Of a DNA stretch of 64,000 nt, positions 8,502 to 17,541 are shown piece by piece. Below the pieces are notes generated by a model. That model had not been told where the DNA came from. It did no database searches and worked only from the letters and a program-made list of their open reading frames with translations. The number at the start of each line of letters is the position of its first letter. Position 1 is the first letter of the stretch. The position numbers and the translations under genes were made by a program. This stretch comes from Inhella inkyongensis. Its GTDB lineage: Bacteria > Pseudomonadota > Gammaproteobacteria > Burkholderiales > Burkholderiaceae_C. The DNA is taken from positions 1,302,001 through 1,366,000 of the forward strand of contig NZ_CP040709.1 of the NCBI RefSeq assembly GCF_005952805.1. The letters are read 5' to 3'.

Positions 8502-9158
8502 ATGAAGGGTGAAGCGATGGCGGCAGGGGCTAGGGGCTTGGGGGTGGGCTTGGGTGCCAGCGTGAAAGCCGATGTGGTTCGGCAGTTTGGCCATGCCAGT
8601 GCGTTCCTGGTGCTCCGCGCATTTGTGATGCGCCGAACTTTTCGTCCGGTGTTGACGCTGCGCCTATGCCAGGCTGCGAGCCGCCAATGGCTGGGTCGTT
8701 GCCTGGCCTTGCCTGTTCTGCGCTTGCTTCATCGGTGGTCGACCGGGACAGCCTGCATGGATCTGCCTTGGAGCACCCGTATCGGTCCCGGCCTTGCCAT
8801 CACGCATGGTTGGGGCTTGGTGATCAATGAAAACGCACAGATCGGCGCCAACGTGACCTTGTTCCACGGCGTGACCCTCGGTCGAAGCGACCGCATCGGT
8901 GCTGATGGCGTGCGGGTGTCCGCTTATCCGGTCCTGGAGGATGAGGTATGGGTTGGACCGCACGCCGTGATCGTGGGGGGCGTCACGATCGGGCGGGGCA
9001 GCAGGATTGCGGCCGGCGCGGTCGTCACCCGCGACGTCCCGGCGCATTCGATGGTGGTCGGCAATCCCGCCACCATCACAAAGGAGCGAGTGATCTCGGA
9101 TGTGATGAACGCGGCAGAGATCCCATCGCTTCCGACCGGCACGGCGACGGAGGTCTGA
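8502..9158 (+). CDS. Serine O-acetyltransferase-like hexapeptide acyltransferase
   Basis: 218-residue protein with a left-handed beta-helix of hexapeptide repeats (IGANVTLFHGVTLG, VWVGPHAVIVGGVTIG, IAAGAVVTRDVP, VVGNPA). This is the arrangement of CysE-family serine acetyltransferases; the catalytic histidine is in the HGVTLG element. In an EPS operon such proteins are more likely to O-acetylate a sugar or act on an amino-acid substituent than to serve cysteine synthesis. The start is uncertain: ATG 8502 has GGAG five bases upstream, ATG 8487 and 8517 are alternatives, and GTG 8421 directly abuts the previous stop and may also be used. The stop abuts the next ATG with no spacer. Confidence 0.82.
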   Translation: MKGEAMAAGARGLGVGLGASVKADVVRQFGHASAFLVLRAFVMRRTFRPVLTLRLCQAASRQWLGRCLALPVLRLLHRWSTGTACMDLPWSTRIGPGLAITHGWGLVINENAQIGANVTLFHGVTLGRSDRIGADGVRVSAYPVLEDEVWVGPHAVIVGGVTIGRGSRIAAGAVVTRDVPAHSMVVGNPATITKERVISDVMNAAEIPSLPTGTATEV

Positions 9159-10415
9159 ATGAGCCTGGATCTGCGATACCGCCTGATCGACCTCGCTCGC
9201 GGCACGGACAGCATCGGTTTGCTCAAGGAACTCAGGTGCTGGCAGTTCGAGTCGCCGCAGAGTCTGGCCAGGCGCGAGGCCGCATCCATGCGGAGCTATT
9301 TCGACCAGTTGCGCCAGACCGTCCCGCAGTTCGCCGCAGTCGAGCGCTTCGAAGACCTGCCGGTGATTGACAAGCACTACATCAATCAGCACCACGCCTC
9401 GTTGATGAATGCGGCCTACCCGGGGAGGAGGGTGCGGAAGAAGACGGGTGGATCGACCGGCGAGCCGCTCGTCTATTTCACCGGGGTGGAGGCGCAGTCC
9501 TACCTCTGGGCGGGCTTGTTCCTCGCCTGGGAGGTGGCCGGCTACCGCCTCGGAGAGCCGGTCGCCTTTTTGGCGGGCTCCTCTCTATTCGGTACCGGCA
9601 TCAAGCAAAAGGTGTACTACGGACTGCTGAATGTCACGCTGATGTCGGCCTTCGACATGTCGCGCGCGCAGCTGGATGCCTATGGCGAGGCGCTGGATCG
9701 TGGTGGCATTCGCTTGCTCTATGGCTACGCCTCGGCCATCCATCAGCTGGCGCTGCATTGGCGCGCGCTTGGGCGCAAGCCAAAGAACCGTTTGCGGGCG
9801 GTGGTCTGCACCGCCGAACTGTTGACGCTGCAAATGCGTGCCGACATTGAGGAGGTGCTGGGCGCTCCCTGCTTCAGTCAGTACGGCTGCAACGATGCCG
9901 GCGTCTCCGCCTTTGAGTGCGAGCACAGGAAGGGCTTCCACCTGATCTCCACGCGCTGTCATGCCGAAGTGCTGGAGGATGGCCGTCTGATTGCGACCGA
10001 TTTGGCCAATACGGCGATGTTCATGCCGCGCTACGACACCGGGGACCGGGTCCGCCTATCAGACCGGATGTGCGCCTGTGGCCGGGGCTTCCCGCTGATC
10101 GACGAGGTGCTGGGGCGGCAGAACGATGTGGTGCTGGACCCCGCCGGCGGCAGCGTGCATTCGGAGTTCTTTACGCATCTGTTCCGCGAGGACCAGCGCA
10201 TCCAGTCCTTTCAGGTGCTGTTCGATGAACGCAGCCTGCGGGTGAATCTGCACAGCAGCGCCGACGCCGCCGAGCAGGCCCTGATGGCCGAACGGTATAG
10301 CGGCTGCATTCAGCAGAGCCTGCGTTTCCCCATCTTCGAGCTGGTGTTCAACCAACCCTATGCGCGGTTGGCCAATGCCAAGCACCGTTTTGTGATGCGC
10401 GCGCCGCGCGCGTAG
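9159..10415 (+). CDS. CapK-like adenylate-forming protein (phenylacetate-CoA ligase family)
   Basis: 418-residue member of the ANL adenylating superfamily as seen in capsule/EPS loci (CapK type). The phosphate-binding loop is KKTGGSTGEPLVY near residue 100. Later motifs include VVCTAELLT, FSQYGCNDAG (adenine/carboxylate-binding region) and YDTGDRVRLS, the hinge-type aspartate motif. A CxC...C pattern (CACGRGFPLI) near residue 305 resembles the metal-binding segment seen in PaaK relatives. It probably activates a carboxylic acid, which could then be attached to the polysaccharide together with the neighbouring acyltransferase; the acid is unknown. ATG 9159 immediately follows the preceding TGA. 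Last gene of the left operon, convergent with the heparinase-like gene (stops 6 bases apart). Confidence 0.83.
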   Translation: MSLDLRYRLIDLARGTDSIGLLKELRCWQFESPQSLARREAASMRSYFDQLRQTVPQFAAVERFEDLPVIDKHYINQHHASLMNAAYPGRRVRKKTGGSTGEPLVYFTGVEAQSYLWAGLFLAWEVAGYRLGEPVAFLAGSSLFGTGIKQKVYYGLLNVTLMSAFDMSRAQLDAYGEALDRGGIRLLYGYASAIHQLALHWRALGRKPKNRLRAVVCTAELLTLQMRADIEEVLGAPCFSQYGCNDAGVSAFECEHRKGFHLISTRCHAEVLEDGRLIATDLANTAMFMPRYDTGDRVRLSDRMCACGRGFPLIDEVLGRQNDVVLDPAGGSVHSEFFTHLFREDQRIQSFQVLFDERSLRVNLHSSADAAEQALMAERYSGCIQQSLRFPIFELVFNQPYARLANAKHRFVMRAPRA

Positions 10416-10420
10416 CTCGC

Positions 10421-12895
10421 CTACGGCGTCAGGCCGAGCGCGCGTTTGTCGAATTGCGCAATCTGGCGTCCAGCGACCACCACGCTGACCAGGGTGCCGC
10501 TCTGTGTCACCTGGACGGGCAGGTTGCGGCAGCCGTCGCGCAGCACCATCAGATGGGCGAACTCGACGCTCTTGCTCAAGGTGGCAAAGCGCGCATGGGC
10601 CTGCGCGGGCAAGTTGGTTTCGGGCGCCACTTCCCAAGCCTGGGTTTGGCTGAAGCCGGTGGCCGGGCCATACCGGTCCATGCAGACCGACGCGCCGCCG
10701 TTCTGTGCACTCACGGTGGCGGCATTGACTGCGAAGCTGTTCGGCGAATGGAAGTTGAGCTCCCACTGGCGCGGCACATCGCTGGTGGCCCAGTCGTAGA
10801 CCAGGGTGACGCCGTTGGCCTTGTCCATCACCACGCTGCGCACGGCATTGCTGAGCGTCGGGCGCCAGACGAAGCGTGCCAGGTCCAGCGCCCGGTAGGC
10901 CGCAGTGGCGTCACCGGTGACGGCAGAGAGCGTGCCCAGGCTCTGGGTGCGGATCAGGGCGCCGTTGGCGTCCATGCTTTGGATGGGATCGCCTGGCCGC
11001 ACGCCGAGGTTGGCTGCGTTTTCACTCTGGCCGAAGCCGCCGTCAAAGCTCAAGGTGTTCTTGAAGCGGGAGGCGCGGGTGTTCTTGTGATGCGGGCTGT
11101 TGTAGTAGGGGTAGTAGCCCGCGTTGACGAGCAGCGGCTGTCCCTGGGACACATAGACGAGGGCGTTCTGATCGGCCTGCGAGTGGGCGTACAGGCCATG
11201 GCGGCTGGCGCGGAAGAAAACCGAAGTGCGGTCGCCCCGCTTGATGTCCATGTGCAGGGCGGCCAAACCGGTATCCGGTGAGAACCAGTCATTGACGGAC
11301 GGCGCGCTGGGTGCCGGCAGGGGGCTGTTGTCGGCTCCCAGCAGCAGGAGTTGCCAGACGTTGACGTCGCTCGGCTTGCTGAGATTGCCTGGCTTGGCCT
11401 GCCAGTACCAGGCGTCCAGTGGACTGCGCGTCTGCTGTGCGTGCAGGCGGTAGCTGGATGGGCTGTAGAAGTCGTAGAGCTGGCGGTTCTCCTGTTCGTC
11501 GCCGAAGGCGCTGGTCTGCGGCCAGTTGGGCGCAGTGAAGGCGATCAGCTGTTCACCCATGCGCGCGTAGTGGCTCAAGCGATAGAGGTTGACGCCGCTG
11601 ATGACGCGCACCGCTGCGGCGAAGGGAGCCGCCGAATTCAGGTTGTACCAGGCGTAGGCGATGCCGTTGCCGAAGCTGCCGTCGCTGCTCCAAAGGTTGG
11701 CCTGGCTCAGATTCAGATCCCAGAAACGGACCAGCTGGGCCTGTGCCTCCGGGAATTCGGCCAGGCCCAGGCTGAGCATCAGCGCCTGTGTGATGTAGCG
11801 CAGATTGGTCTGGCTGATCGCGTCGTAAGGCACGCGATCGAGCAGGCTCAGCGAGTTGGCCGCCTTGAGAACGCGGGCGCGCAGCGACAGCGCGACGGTG
11901 CTGCGTTCGCTGCTCGTCAGAGTCGATCCGAGCAGGTCGATGCCCTGGGCCAGCGCGAGGTAGATCTCGCGGTTGGCTTGCACGGCCTTTTCCTCGCTGC
12001 TCAGTCCGGAAGGAGACCAGGCGGCCAAGGACAGCAGCCTGGCCTTTGCCTGTGCCAACAGGGTGGCATTGCTGTCCAGCTGCCCCACCAGCGCAAGGGT
12101 CTCGATATTGAAGCGCTCCGTCCGAGCGGTCTGCACCAGGTTGCGTGCCGTGGCTGAATTGGCGGTATCGGGGTTGGTGGGCAGGGCCAGCGACCCCAGC
12201 CAGCTGCAGCGGCTGCGCAGGGCCGCCAGCACCGGCAGGTGGTCCCCTTGCAGGCTGGCACTGCGAATGGCGGCATAGCTGCTGCCAGCTGCCAGCATGC
12301 GCGGACGGCTGCGGGCCGCGACCAGGCTCACCATGGCCTGGCCATCTGGTAGCTCGAAGGCGCTGGTGGCGTTCGCAGAGCTTTGCGCGTTAGTTCCGAG
12401 GTTGGACGTCAGGGTGCGAGTCAGCTGTTCAATGCCGAAGCGACGCCACTGCGTATTGACCGAGTTGCCGCTGGTGCTGGTATAGCTGACCGCCCATTCG
12501 TAGTCGCCGACCGACAAGGCCTGGTCGAGGCGCGCGCGCGGCTCCAGCAGTCCGGTGCGGCTGGACACCACGGCGCCACCGGCCCGGCGCACGTTCAGCA
12601 CAAAGGGGGTGCCACTCATGCGGTCCTTGGGTTCGCCCCAGGCAAACAGTGGGGTTGCTGCAAGGCGGGTGCAGTCGGCGGGTTCGATACGCCGCTCTGC
12701 GCTGGGCATGCGCTGGAGCCAGTCGGCAACCAGCGCGGGGCAGGCGCCACTGATGGCCGGCGGATCGCGATGAATTTCCTCCACATCCACGTCTCGCTGT
12801 TTCGGCTGTTGGCAGCCGGCGAGCAGCAACCCGAGCGCCAACGGCAACAAAACAGACCCCTTGCGCACAACGGCGGCAGGACTGTGAACGGTCAT
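10421..12895 (-). CDS. Heparinase II/III-like polysaccharide lyase, lipoprotein
   Basis: 824-residue predicted outer-membrane lipoprotein. ATG at 12895 gives a type II signal peptide (LPLALGLLLAGC, lipidated Cys28), whereas upstream extension would bury it. An N-terminal beta-type region (about residues 60-190) is followed by an alpha/alpha-toroid-like region (about 260-560, with NLRYITQALMLSLGLAEFP and FGNGIAYAWYNLNSAAPF). A C-terminal beta-sandwich of the heparinase II/III type includes FRASRHGLYAHSQADQNALV and GYYPYYNSPHHKNTRASRFKN, with the expected His/Tyr residues. It likely cleaves the uronate-containing EPS made by this locus, for trimming or release. It is last in a four-gene minus-strand operon but 155 bases from the gene before it, and has its own AGAATGCGCGG -10 element upstream. 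Confidence 0.8.
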   Translation of the reverse strand: MTVHSPAAVVRKGSVLLPLALGLLLAGCQQPKQRDVDVEEIHRDPPAISGACPALVADWLQRMPSAERRIEPADCTRLAATPLFAWGEPKDRMSGTPFVLNVRRAGGAVVSSRTGLLEPRARLDQALSVGDYEWAVSYTSTSGNSVNTQWRRFGIEQLTRTLTSNLGTNAQSSANATSAFELPDGQAMVSLVAARSRPRMLAAGSSYAAIRSASLQGDHLPVLAALRSRCSWLGSLALPTNPDTANSATARNLVQTARTERFNIETLALVGQLDSNATLLAQAKARLLSLAAWSPSGLSSEEKAVQANREIYLALAQGIDLLGSTLTSSERSTVALSLRARVLKAANSLSLLDRVPYDAISQTNLRYITQALMLSLGLAEFPEAQAQLVRFWDLNLSQANLWSSDGSFGNGIAYAWYNLNSAAPFAAAVRVISGVNLYRLSHYARMGEQLIAFTAPNWPQTSAFGDEQENRQLYDFYSPSSYRLHAQQTRSPLDAWYWQAKPGNLSKPSDVNVWQLLLLGADNSPLPAPSAPSVNDWFSPDTGLAALHMDIKRGDRTSVFFRASRHGLYAHSQADQNALVYVSQGQPLLVNAGYYPYYNSPHHKNTRASRFKNTLSFDGGFGQSENAANLGVRPGDPIQSMDANGALIRTQSLGTLSAVTGDATAAYRALDLARFVWRPTLSNAVRSVVMDKANGVTLVYDWATSDVPRQWELNFHSPNSFAVNAATVSAQNGGASVCMDRYGPATGFSQTQAWEVAPETNLPAQAHARFATLSKSVEFAHLMVLRDGCRNLPVQVTQSGTLVSVVVAGRQIAQFDKRALGLTP

Positions 12896-12954
12896 GAAGG
12901 CACTCCGGTGGGAAGCGGAGCCGCGCAGACGGAGGCCCACGCAGCGGCCCGCGC

Positions 12955-12960
12955 ATTCTT
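12955..12960 (-). promoter_or_regulatory. Predicted -10 element upstream of the heparinase-like gene
   Basis: Read on the minus strand the site is AAGAATGCGCGG. The hexamer AAGAAT lies about 60 bases upstream of the start codon and carries the GCGC discriminator found at several other starts in this window. No convincing -35 is visible. Confidence 0.45.
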
Positions 12961-13050
12961 CCGCATGCCTGAAGGAGTGGGCAGGGGGCGGCAAGCCCAT
13001 AAGCTCCAGAATGGTGAACGAATCCGCGCTAGGCAGCGCGCTGGCCGCCT

Positions 13051-13962
13051 TTAGCCTGCTGGTACTGCCTCCGACGCTGTGCGCGCCGCCCAGGCCTGAT
13101 CGATCAGCTGTTTGGTCTGCCGGATGTTGGCCCGGCTAGAGGCACCGAAGACGATGGACTGCACTTGCGGTAGATCACAGACATAGTCAATGGCCTCGCG
13201 CGGGCCGATCGCGCCGCTGGCCAACACCGACATCGCGATCGGGCGGAAGGGCCGTTCGGCCAACACCTTCTCATAGGCCGCAACGCCGCCACACATGCGA
13301 AAGCCGATCTTGTTGATGTTGCTGCAAATGATGGGGTTGGCAATCCCTTGCGCCTCCAGCACGTCCAGCAGGCGCGGGGTGTTCATGGTGATGAAGCCCG
13401 CCTCGGCGCCATAGGCCTCGCGCACATGGTCATGAAAAGTCCGGAACAAGCCGTGGAAGCCCAGACCGAGCAGCAGGTCGGTGATGACGTTCTGGATGAA
13501 GATGACCGGCGTGTTGAGGCCATGAAACATCTTCATTTCGGCATCGATCAGCTGGCGCAGGATGGCGTCCACATCCTTTTGCGCCAGGGCCAAGCCGCTC
13601 TTGAGGGCGCCGCTCAGCAATCCCCCCTCGGGCAGGAACAGGCGCAGCGCATCAATCATGCCGTGCTCGGTGACCGCGTTGGCGTACTTGTGGGCGTAGG
13701 GCATGCACGGGTAGAACTGGTAGTCCGGGTACTTGGCGGTGTTATTGCGAAAGTGCTCGCAGATCTCGCTCACACGGTCATGGGTGGTGCACATAAAGGT
13801 GCGGATGCCTTCCTGATAGGCGGCGTCCAGCACGTCCAGGATCGCCTGTAGATCCTGGAAGCGCATCTGCTGCGCGCGCGCCTTTTCCTCCGACATGTGG
13901 TTGACGCCGAAGAATTGGTTGTCGCCAAAGAGGACGCGGTCCGGGGTGTGTGAGGGTTTCAT
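13051..13962 (-). CDS. Aldo/keto-reductase-like TIM-barrel protein, divergent
   Basis: 303-residue protein of uncertain function. The C-terminal part (QSIVFGASSRANIRQTKQLID) resembles the cofactor-binding end of aldo/keto reductases, and the overall length fits a single TIM barrel. The N-terminal segment that should carry the D-T-A and Tyr of the catalytic tetrad instead reads EGIRTFMCTTHDR, so ordinary aldo/keto reductase chemistry is doubtful. It lies 5 bases after the Gfo/Idh gene and is presumably co-transcribed, suggesting a role in modifying the same sugar. ATG 13962 is preferred over TTG 13989, which would overlap the upstream gene. Confidence 0.7.
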   Translation of the reverse strand: MKPSHTPDRVLFGDNQFFGVNHMSEEKARAQQMRFQDLQAILDVLDAAYQEGIRTFMCTTHDRVSEICEHFRNNTAKYPDYQFYPCMPYAHKYANAVTEHGMIDALRLFLPEGGLLSGALKSGLALAQKDVDAILRQLIDAEMKMFHGLNTPVIFIQNVITDLLLGLGFHGLFRTFHDHVREAYGAEAGFITMNTPRLLDVLEAQGIANPIICSNINKIGFRMCGGVAAYEKVLAERPFRPIAMSVLASGAIGPREAIDYVCDLPQVQSIVFGASSRANIRQTKQLIDQAWAARTASEAVPAG

Positions 13963-13967
13963 GGGAA

Positions 13968-15059
13968 TCAACCGAATAGACGGGACCAAAAGCCTCTGGG
14001 CTTGGGCATGAGCTCTGTTGGCGTGGCCACGCTGCCACCGGCCAGGATCTGGGCCACCACGCGGTCGGTGTCCAGCGCGGAGCCGAAGTGGCTGTGCCCC
14101 TGGGTGCGTCCGCTGAGTACCGACTGCACGAAGTAGTCGATCTGTGCCGAATACTCCTCGCCGCGCAGGTAGAACCAGACCTCGTCGGTCAGCTCGGTCG
14201 TGTACTTGACGTTCCAGCCGGTCTTGAGTTCCGGCGTGGCGGTGTGGGGTTCACGCAGATAGATCTGGCATTCCTGGCGGTCGGCCGTGAGGCGGCCTCG
14301 GGTCCCCCAGACACTCAGTTTGGTGCTCATCTTGCGCAGACTCTCATCGCTCCAGTTCACGCAGAGTTGGCCGCTGGCGCCATTGCGGTAATGCAAGCTG
14401 CAATAGACCTCGTCCTCCACATCGCGAGAGAACACCGCATGGCGCACCACGCCGCTGACGCTGTCGGGCTTGCCGACGACGAAATTGACCAGATCGATGG
14501 CATGGCAGGCGTAGTCGTACAACGCGCCGCCGCCTTCGGCCTGCGTAGAGCGCCAGGTACCCCCCTTGGCCCTCAGCACCACAGGGCCGTAGGCCTCGGC
14601 ACGTACATGGTGGATCTCGCCCAGCGCGCCACTCTTGACGATGCGCGCCGCCTCCTGAAAGGTACCGACGAAGCGGTAGTGGTAGCCGACCTGGGTGACG
14701 CGCTGCTTTTCATGCGCAAGAGCGACCAGCCGTTCACCGTCGGCGACATCCAGCACAAAGGGCTTCTCGCAAAACACATGCAGCCCGCGTGATAGAGCCT
14801 GCGTGACCATGCCGGCGTGCAGCTTGGACGGGGTCGCGATGAGCAGGGCATCCAGCGCCTCGGTGGCCAGCATCTGGTCGAAATCGCTGTAGCACTTGAG
14901 GCCAGTGTGCTTCTCCAGTACATCGGTCAGGTAGGCCGAGGCATCGCAGCCGGCCACCAGCTCCACCTGGGGGTGGGCCCTCACGATGGCCAGATGGGAA
15001 AGCCCCATCTTGCCGAGGCCGACCATGGCCATGCGCACCTTGGGCTGGGCAGATTGCAT
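13968..15059 (-). CDS. Gfo/Idh/MocA-family oxidoreductase
   Basis: 363-residue NAD(P)-dependent sugar dehydrogenase-type protein. The N-terminal Rossmann motif is MAMVGLGKMGLSHLAI, followed by the strand/loop LLIATPSKLHAGMV and the hallmark EKPFVL (lysine of the E-K-P motif). The C-terminal Gfo/Idh domain includes DYACHAIDLVNF with the conserved D...H pair. It probably oxidises or reduces a nucleotide sugar destined for the EPS. ATG 15059 is 5 bases downstream of the DUF354 gene stop and gives the canonical N-terminus. Operon partners are the DUF354 glycosyltransferase upstream and the AKR-like gene downstream. Confidence 0.87.
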   Translation of the reverse strand: MQSAQPKVRMAMVGLGKMGLSHLAIVRAHPQVELVAGCDASAYLTDVLEKHTGLKCYSDFDQMLATEALDALLIATPSKLHAGMVTQALSRGLHVFCEKPFVLDVADGERLVALAHEKQRVTQVGYHYRFVGTFQEAARIVKSGALGEIHHVRAEAYGPVVLRAKGGTWRSTQAEGGGALYDYACHAIDLVNFVVGKPDSVSGVVRHAVFSRDVEDEVYCSLHYRNGASGQLCVNWSDESLRKMSTKLSVWGTRGRLTADRQECQIYLREPHTATPELKTGWNVKYTTELTDEVWFYLRGEEYSAQIDYFVQSVLSGRTQGHSHFGSALDTDRVVAQILAGGSVATPTELMPKPRGFWSRLFG

Positions 15060-15064
15060 GTGTT

Positions 15065-16075
15065 TCAACCCTCTAGCAGGGCTTGTTTGATCAGTTGATG
15101 GGCGGCGCGTCCTTTGTCCAGCAAGGCCTGTTGCGGCGGACGCTGGCTTGCCTGCGCGAGGAAGGCCAGGCACTCGGGGGCGCTCAGACGTGGCATGTGG
15201 CAGAAGGCTTGGGCATCGAGCAGGTGGCGGTCGACATCGAGTAGCTCGTCCTGGTAGACGGAGAGGGTCGGCACCCCCAGCACGGCCATCTCGCGCGTCA
15301 TCGTGCCGCCGGCACCGATGAAGAGGTCGCAATCGGGTGCGATGTCGGCGAGATCCAGCGCTGTGTCGATGATACGAATGCCTGCGAAACGCGGGTCGCG
15401 GTAGTGATGGCCCTGGGCCTGGCCGCGTGGCAGCAGGGTGACGTCGACCTGGTCTTTGATGCCCAGCAGAAGTTCATCCAGAAATTCGCGCTGCCCCTTG
15501 TAGTACTGCGCCGTCCAGGGCTCAGGTCGCACATAAACATGAGCGCGTTTGCGCGGACCGTGTCGCTGCAGCCGAGCTTGCAACGCCCATAAATAAATGC
15601 CTTCCTTGACGCCTGGGTACTGGGTGACTTTGCGCGGGTTGGCACCTTGCTTCTTCAGCTTCTCAAGGGCCAGACACTCGGGCACCAGGATGCGTGTGGC
15701 GAACAGAAAAGCGGGCACATTGCCCAGCGCATGCTCGTTGTCGTTCATGTAGATGACGCGAACACCGAGCAGTCGCGCTACCACCGGCGAATGGAAAGAA
15801 CTTTGCGAGATCGCAGCGTGAATGCCCTGGCCGCGCAAGTGGCGCCAGAGCTGCCAACAGCGAATCGGGAAACCCAGCAACTTGTTCAGCAGCTTGGCGC
15901 CGTAATGCGTGCCCACGACGGTGTAGCGGAAACCGTGCAGATCGAGCAGATCGATGGTGTTGGCCAGGGGCCGGCAGGTGATCGTGATCTCATGCCCCTC
16001 GGCCTCAAGCTCCCGGATGAGGCCGGCAAAGAGATTGATGTGTGGGGAATTGCTGAGGTCGAACCAGATCTTCAT
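15065..16075 (-). CDS. DUF354 family protein, GT-B glycosyltransferase-like
   Basis: 336-residue protein of the DUF354 family, related in fold to UDP-GlcNAc 2-epimerases and MurG-type glycosyltransferases. Recognisable parts are the start MKIWFDLSNSPHINLFAGLI, the segment GHEITITCRPLANTIDLLD, and the C-terminal donor-site-like FIGAGGTMTREMAVLGVPTLSVYQ. Family members are found in surface-polysaccharide loci of bacteria and archaea. ATG 16075 is used because it begins exactly at the family's conserved N-terminus; longer in-frame starts lie in the intergenic region. First gene of the minus-strand operon. It diverges from ugd across about 120 bases. Confidence 0.82.
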   Translation of the reverse strand: MKIWFDLSNSPHINLFAGLIRELEAEGHEITITCRPLANTIDLLDLHGFRYTVVGTHYGAKLLNKLLGFPIRCWQLWRHLRGQGIHAAISQSSFHSPVVARLLGVRVIYMNDNEHALGNVPAFLFATRILVPECLALEKLKKQGANPRKVTQYPGVKEGIYLWALQARLQRHGPRKRAHVYVRPEPWTAQYYKGQREFLDELLLGIKDQVDVTLLPRGQAQGHHYRDPRFAGIRIIDTALDLADIAPDCDLFIGAGGTMTREMAVLGVPTLSVYQDELLDVDRHLLDAQAFCHMPRLSAPECLAFLAQASQRPPQQALLDKGRAAHQLIKQALLEG

Positions 16076-16197
16076 GAGGGCATGGAGTATCCCTGGTGCG
16101 CGCCGATGCAGCGCGCCGACGATGCGTCGAACGTCGTGGGCCAATCGTCATAAAAAGCCCGCACACTGTGCGCTATCGCTTGTTCCTTTTGTCGCCC

Positions 16198-17541
16198 ATG
16201 AAAGTCACCACCATCGGCACCGGTTATGTCGGCCTCGTCACAGGCGCCTGTTTGGCCGAAATGGGCAATCAGGTGCTGTGCCTGGATGTGGATGCCGAGA
16301 AGATTCGGGTGCTGGAGGCAGGGGGCATGCCCATCCACGAGCCGGGGCTCTTGGAGATCGTGCGGCGCAATGTCGCGGCGGGGCGGCTGGCCTTCACCAC
16401 CGATGTGGATCGGGCGGTGCAGCACGGGACCTTGCTTTTTATCGGCGTGGGCACGCCGCCAGGTGAGGATGGCTCGGCCGATCTGACCTACGTGCTGGCG
16501 GCGGCTCGTTCGATTGGCCGGCGCATGACCGACTACAAGGTGGTGGTGGACAAGAGCACGGTGCCGGTGGGTACGGCCGATGCGGTCCATGCTGCGATTG
16601 CCGAAGAGCTGGCCATGCGAGGCGTGCAGGTGCCTTATGCGGTGGTCTCCAACCCTGAGTTCCTGAAAGAGGGCGCGGCGGTCGAGGATTTCATGCGCCC
16701 GGATCGCATCATCGTCGGCGCCGATGACGAGCAGGCCCTGCTGCTGATGCGGGCGCTCTATTCGCCCTTCAATCGCACGCAGGACCGGCTGATGGTGATG
16801 GATGTGCGCAGCGCCGAGTTCACCAAGTACGCGGCCAATGCCATGCTGGCCACGCGCATCAGCTTCATGAACGAGCTGGCCTTGCTGGCCGAGGCGCAAG
16901 GGGCGGATATTGAGCAGGTGCGTCGCGGTATCGGTTCGGACCCGCGCATCGGCTATCAGTTCCTCTACCCGGGCGTGGGCTATGGCGGCTCCTGCTTTCC
17001 CAAGGACGTGAAGGCCCTGGTGCAGACCGGGGCGCAGGCGGGGGTGGAGTTGCGCGTGCTCAAGGCGGTGGAGGCCGCCAACGAACACCAAAAGCAAGTG
17101 CTGGTGGCGAAGCTGCTGCAGCGCTTTGACGGCAATCTGCAGGGCCGGCATTTCGCGCTTTGGGGCCTGGCCTTCAAGCCGAACACCGACGACATGCGCG
17201 AGGCGCCGGCGCTGGTGATCGTGCGCGAGCTGCTGGCGCGCGGCGCCACGGTGGCGGCCTATGACCCCGTGGCCATGCCAGAGGCGCGCCGCTTGCTGGG
17301 TAGTGCGGCTGGCCTGCGCTTCGGGGAGCGCGCCGAGGACGTGTTGGAGGGGGCGGATGCCCTGCTGCTCGTCACCGAGTGGAAGGAGTTCCGCACGCCG
17401 GACTTTGATGCCATCAAGGCCCGCCTGAAGCAGGCCCTGGTTTTCGATGGTCGTAACCAGTACGACCCGGCGTTGATGCGCCTGCTGGGCTTTGAGTACC
17501 ACGGCATTGGCCGCGGGGGCCACCCGCCGCCAATTGCCTGA
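16198..17541 (+). CDS. ugd: UDP-glucose 6-dehydrogenase
   Basis: 447-residue UDP-glucose/GDP-mannose dehydrogenase family enzyme. The NAD-binding motif is [17 protein letters not shown]. The central domain includes [16 protein letters not shown], and the catalytic cysteine is Cys266 in [14 protein letters not shown]. The UDP-binding C-terminal domain begins around [19 protein letters not shown]. It makes UDP-glucuronate, which fits the neighbouring UDP-glucuronate 4-epimerase-like gene and the heparinase-like lyase, whose relatives act on uronates. ATG 16198 gives the canonical N-terminus; upstream in-frame codons fall in the divergent promoter region. The stop abuts the convergent wecB stop with no gap. 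Confidence 0.93.
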   Translation: MKVTTIGTGYVGLVTGACLAEMGNQVLCLDVDAEKIRVLEAGGMPIHEPGLLEIVRRNVAAGRLAFTTDVDRAVQHGTLLFIGVGTPPGEDGSADLTYVLAAARSIGRRMTDYKVVVDKSTVPVGTADAVHAAIAEELAMRGVQVPYAVVSNPEFLKEGAAVEDFMRPDRIIVGADDEQALLLMRALYSPFNRTQDRLMVMDVRSAEFTKYAANAMLATRISFMNELALLAEAQGADIEQVRRGIGSDPRIGYQFLYPGVGYGGSCFPKDVKALVQTGAQAGVELRVLKAVEAANEHQKQVLVAKLLQRFDGNLQGRHFALWGLAFKPNTDDMREAPALVIVRELLARGATVAAYDPVAMPEARRLLGSAAGLRFGERAEDVLEGADALLLVTEWKEFRTPDFDAIKARLKQALVFDGRNQYDPALMRLLGFEYHGIGRGGHPPPIA

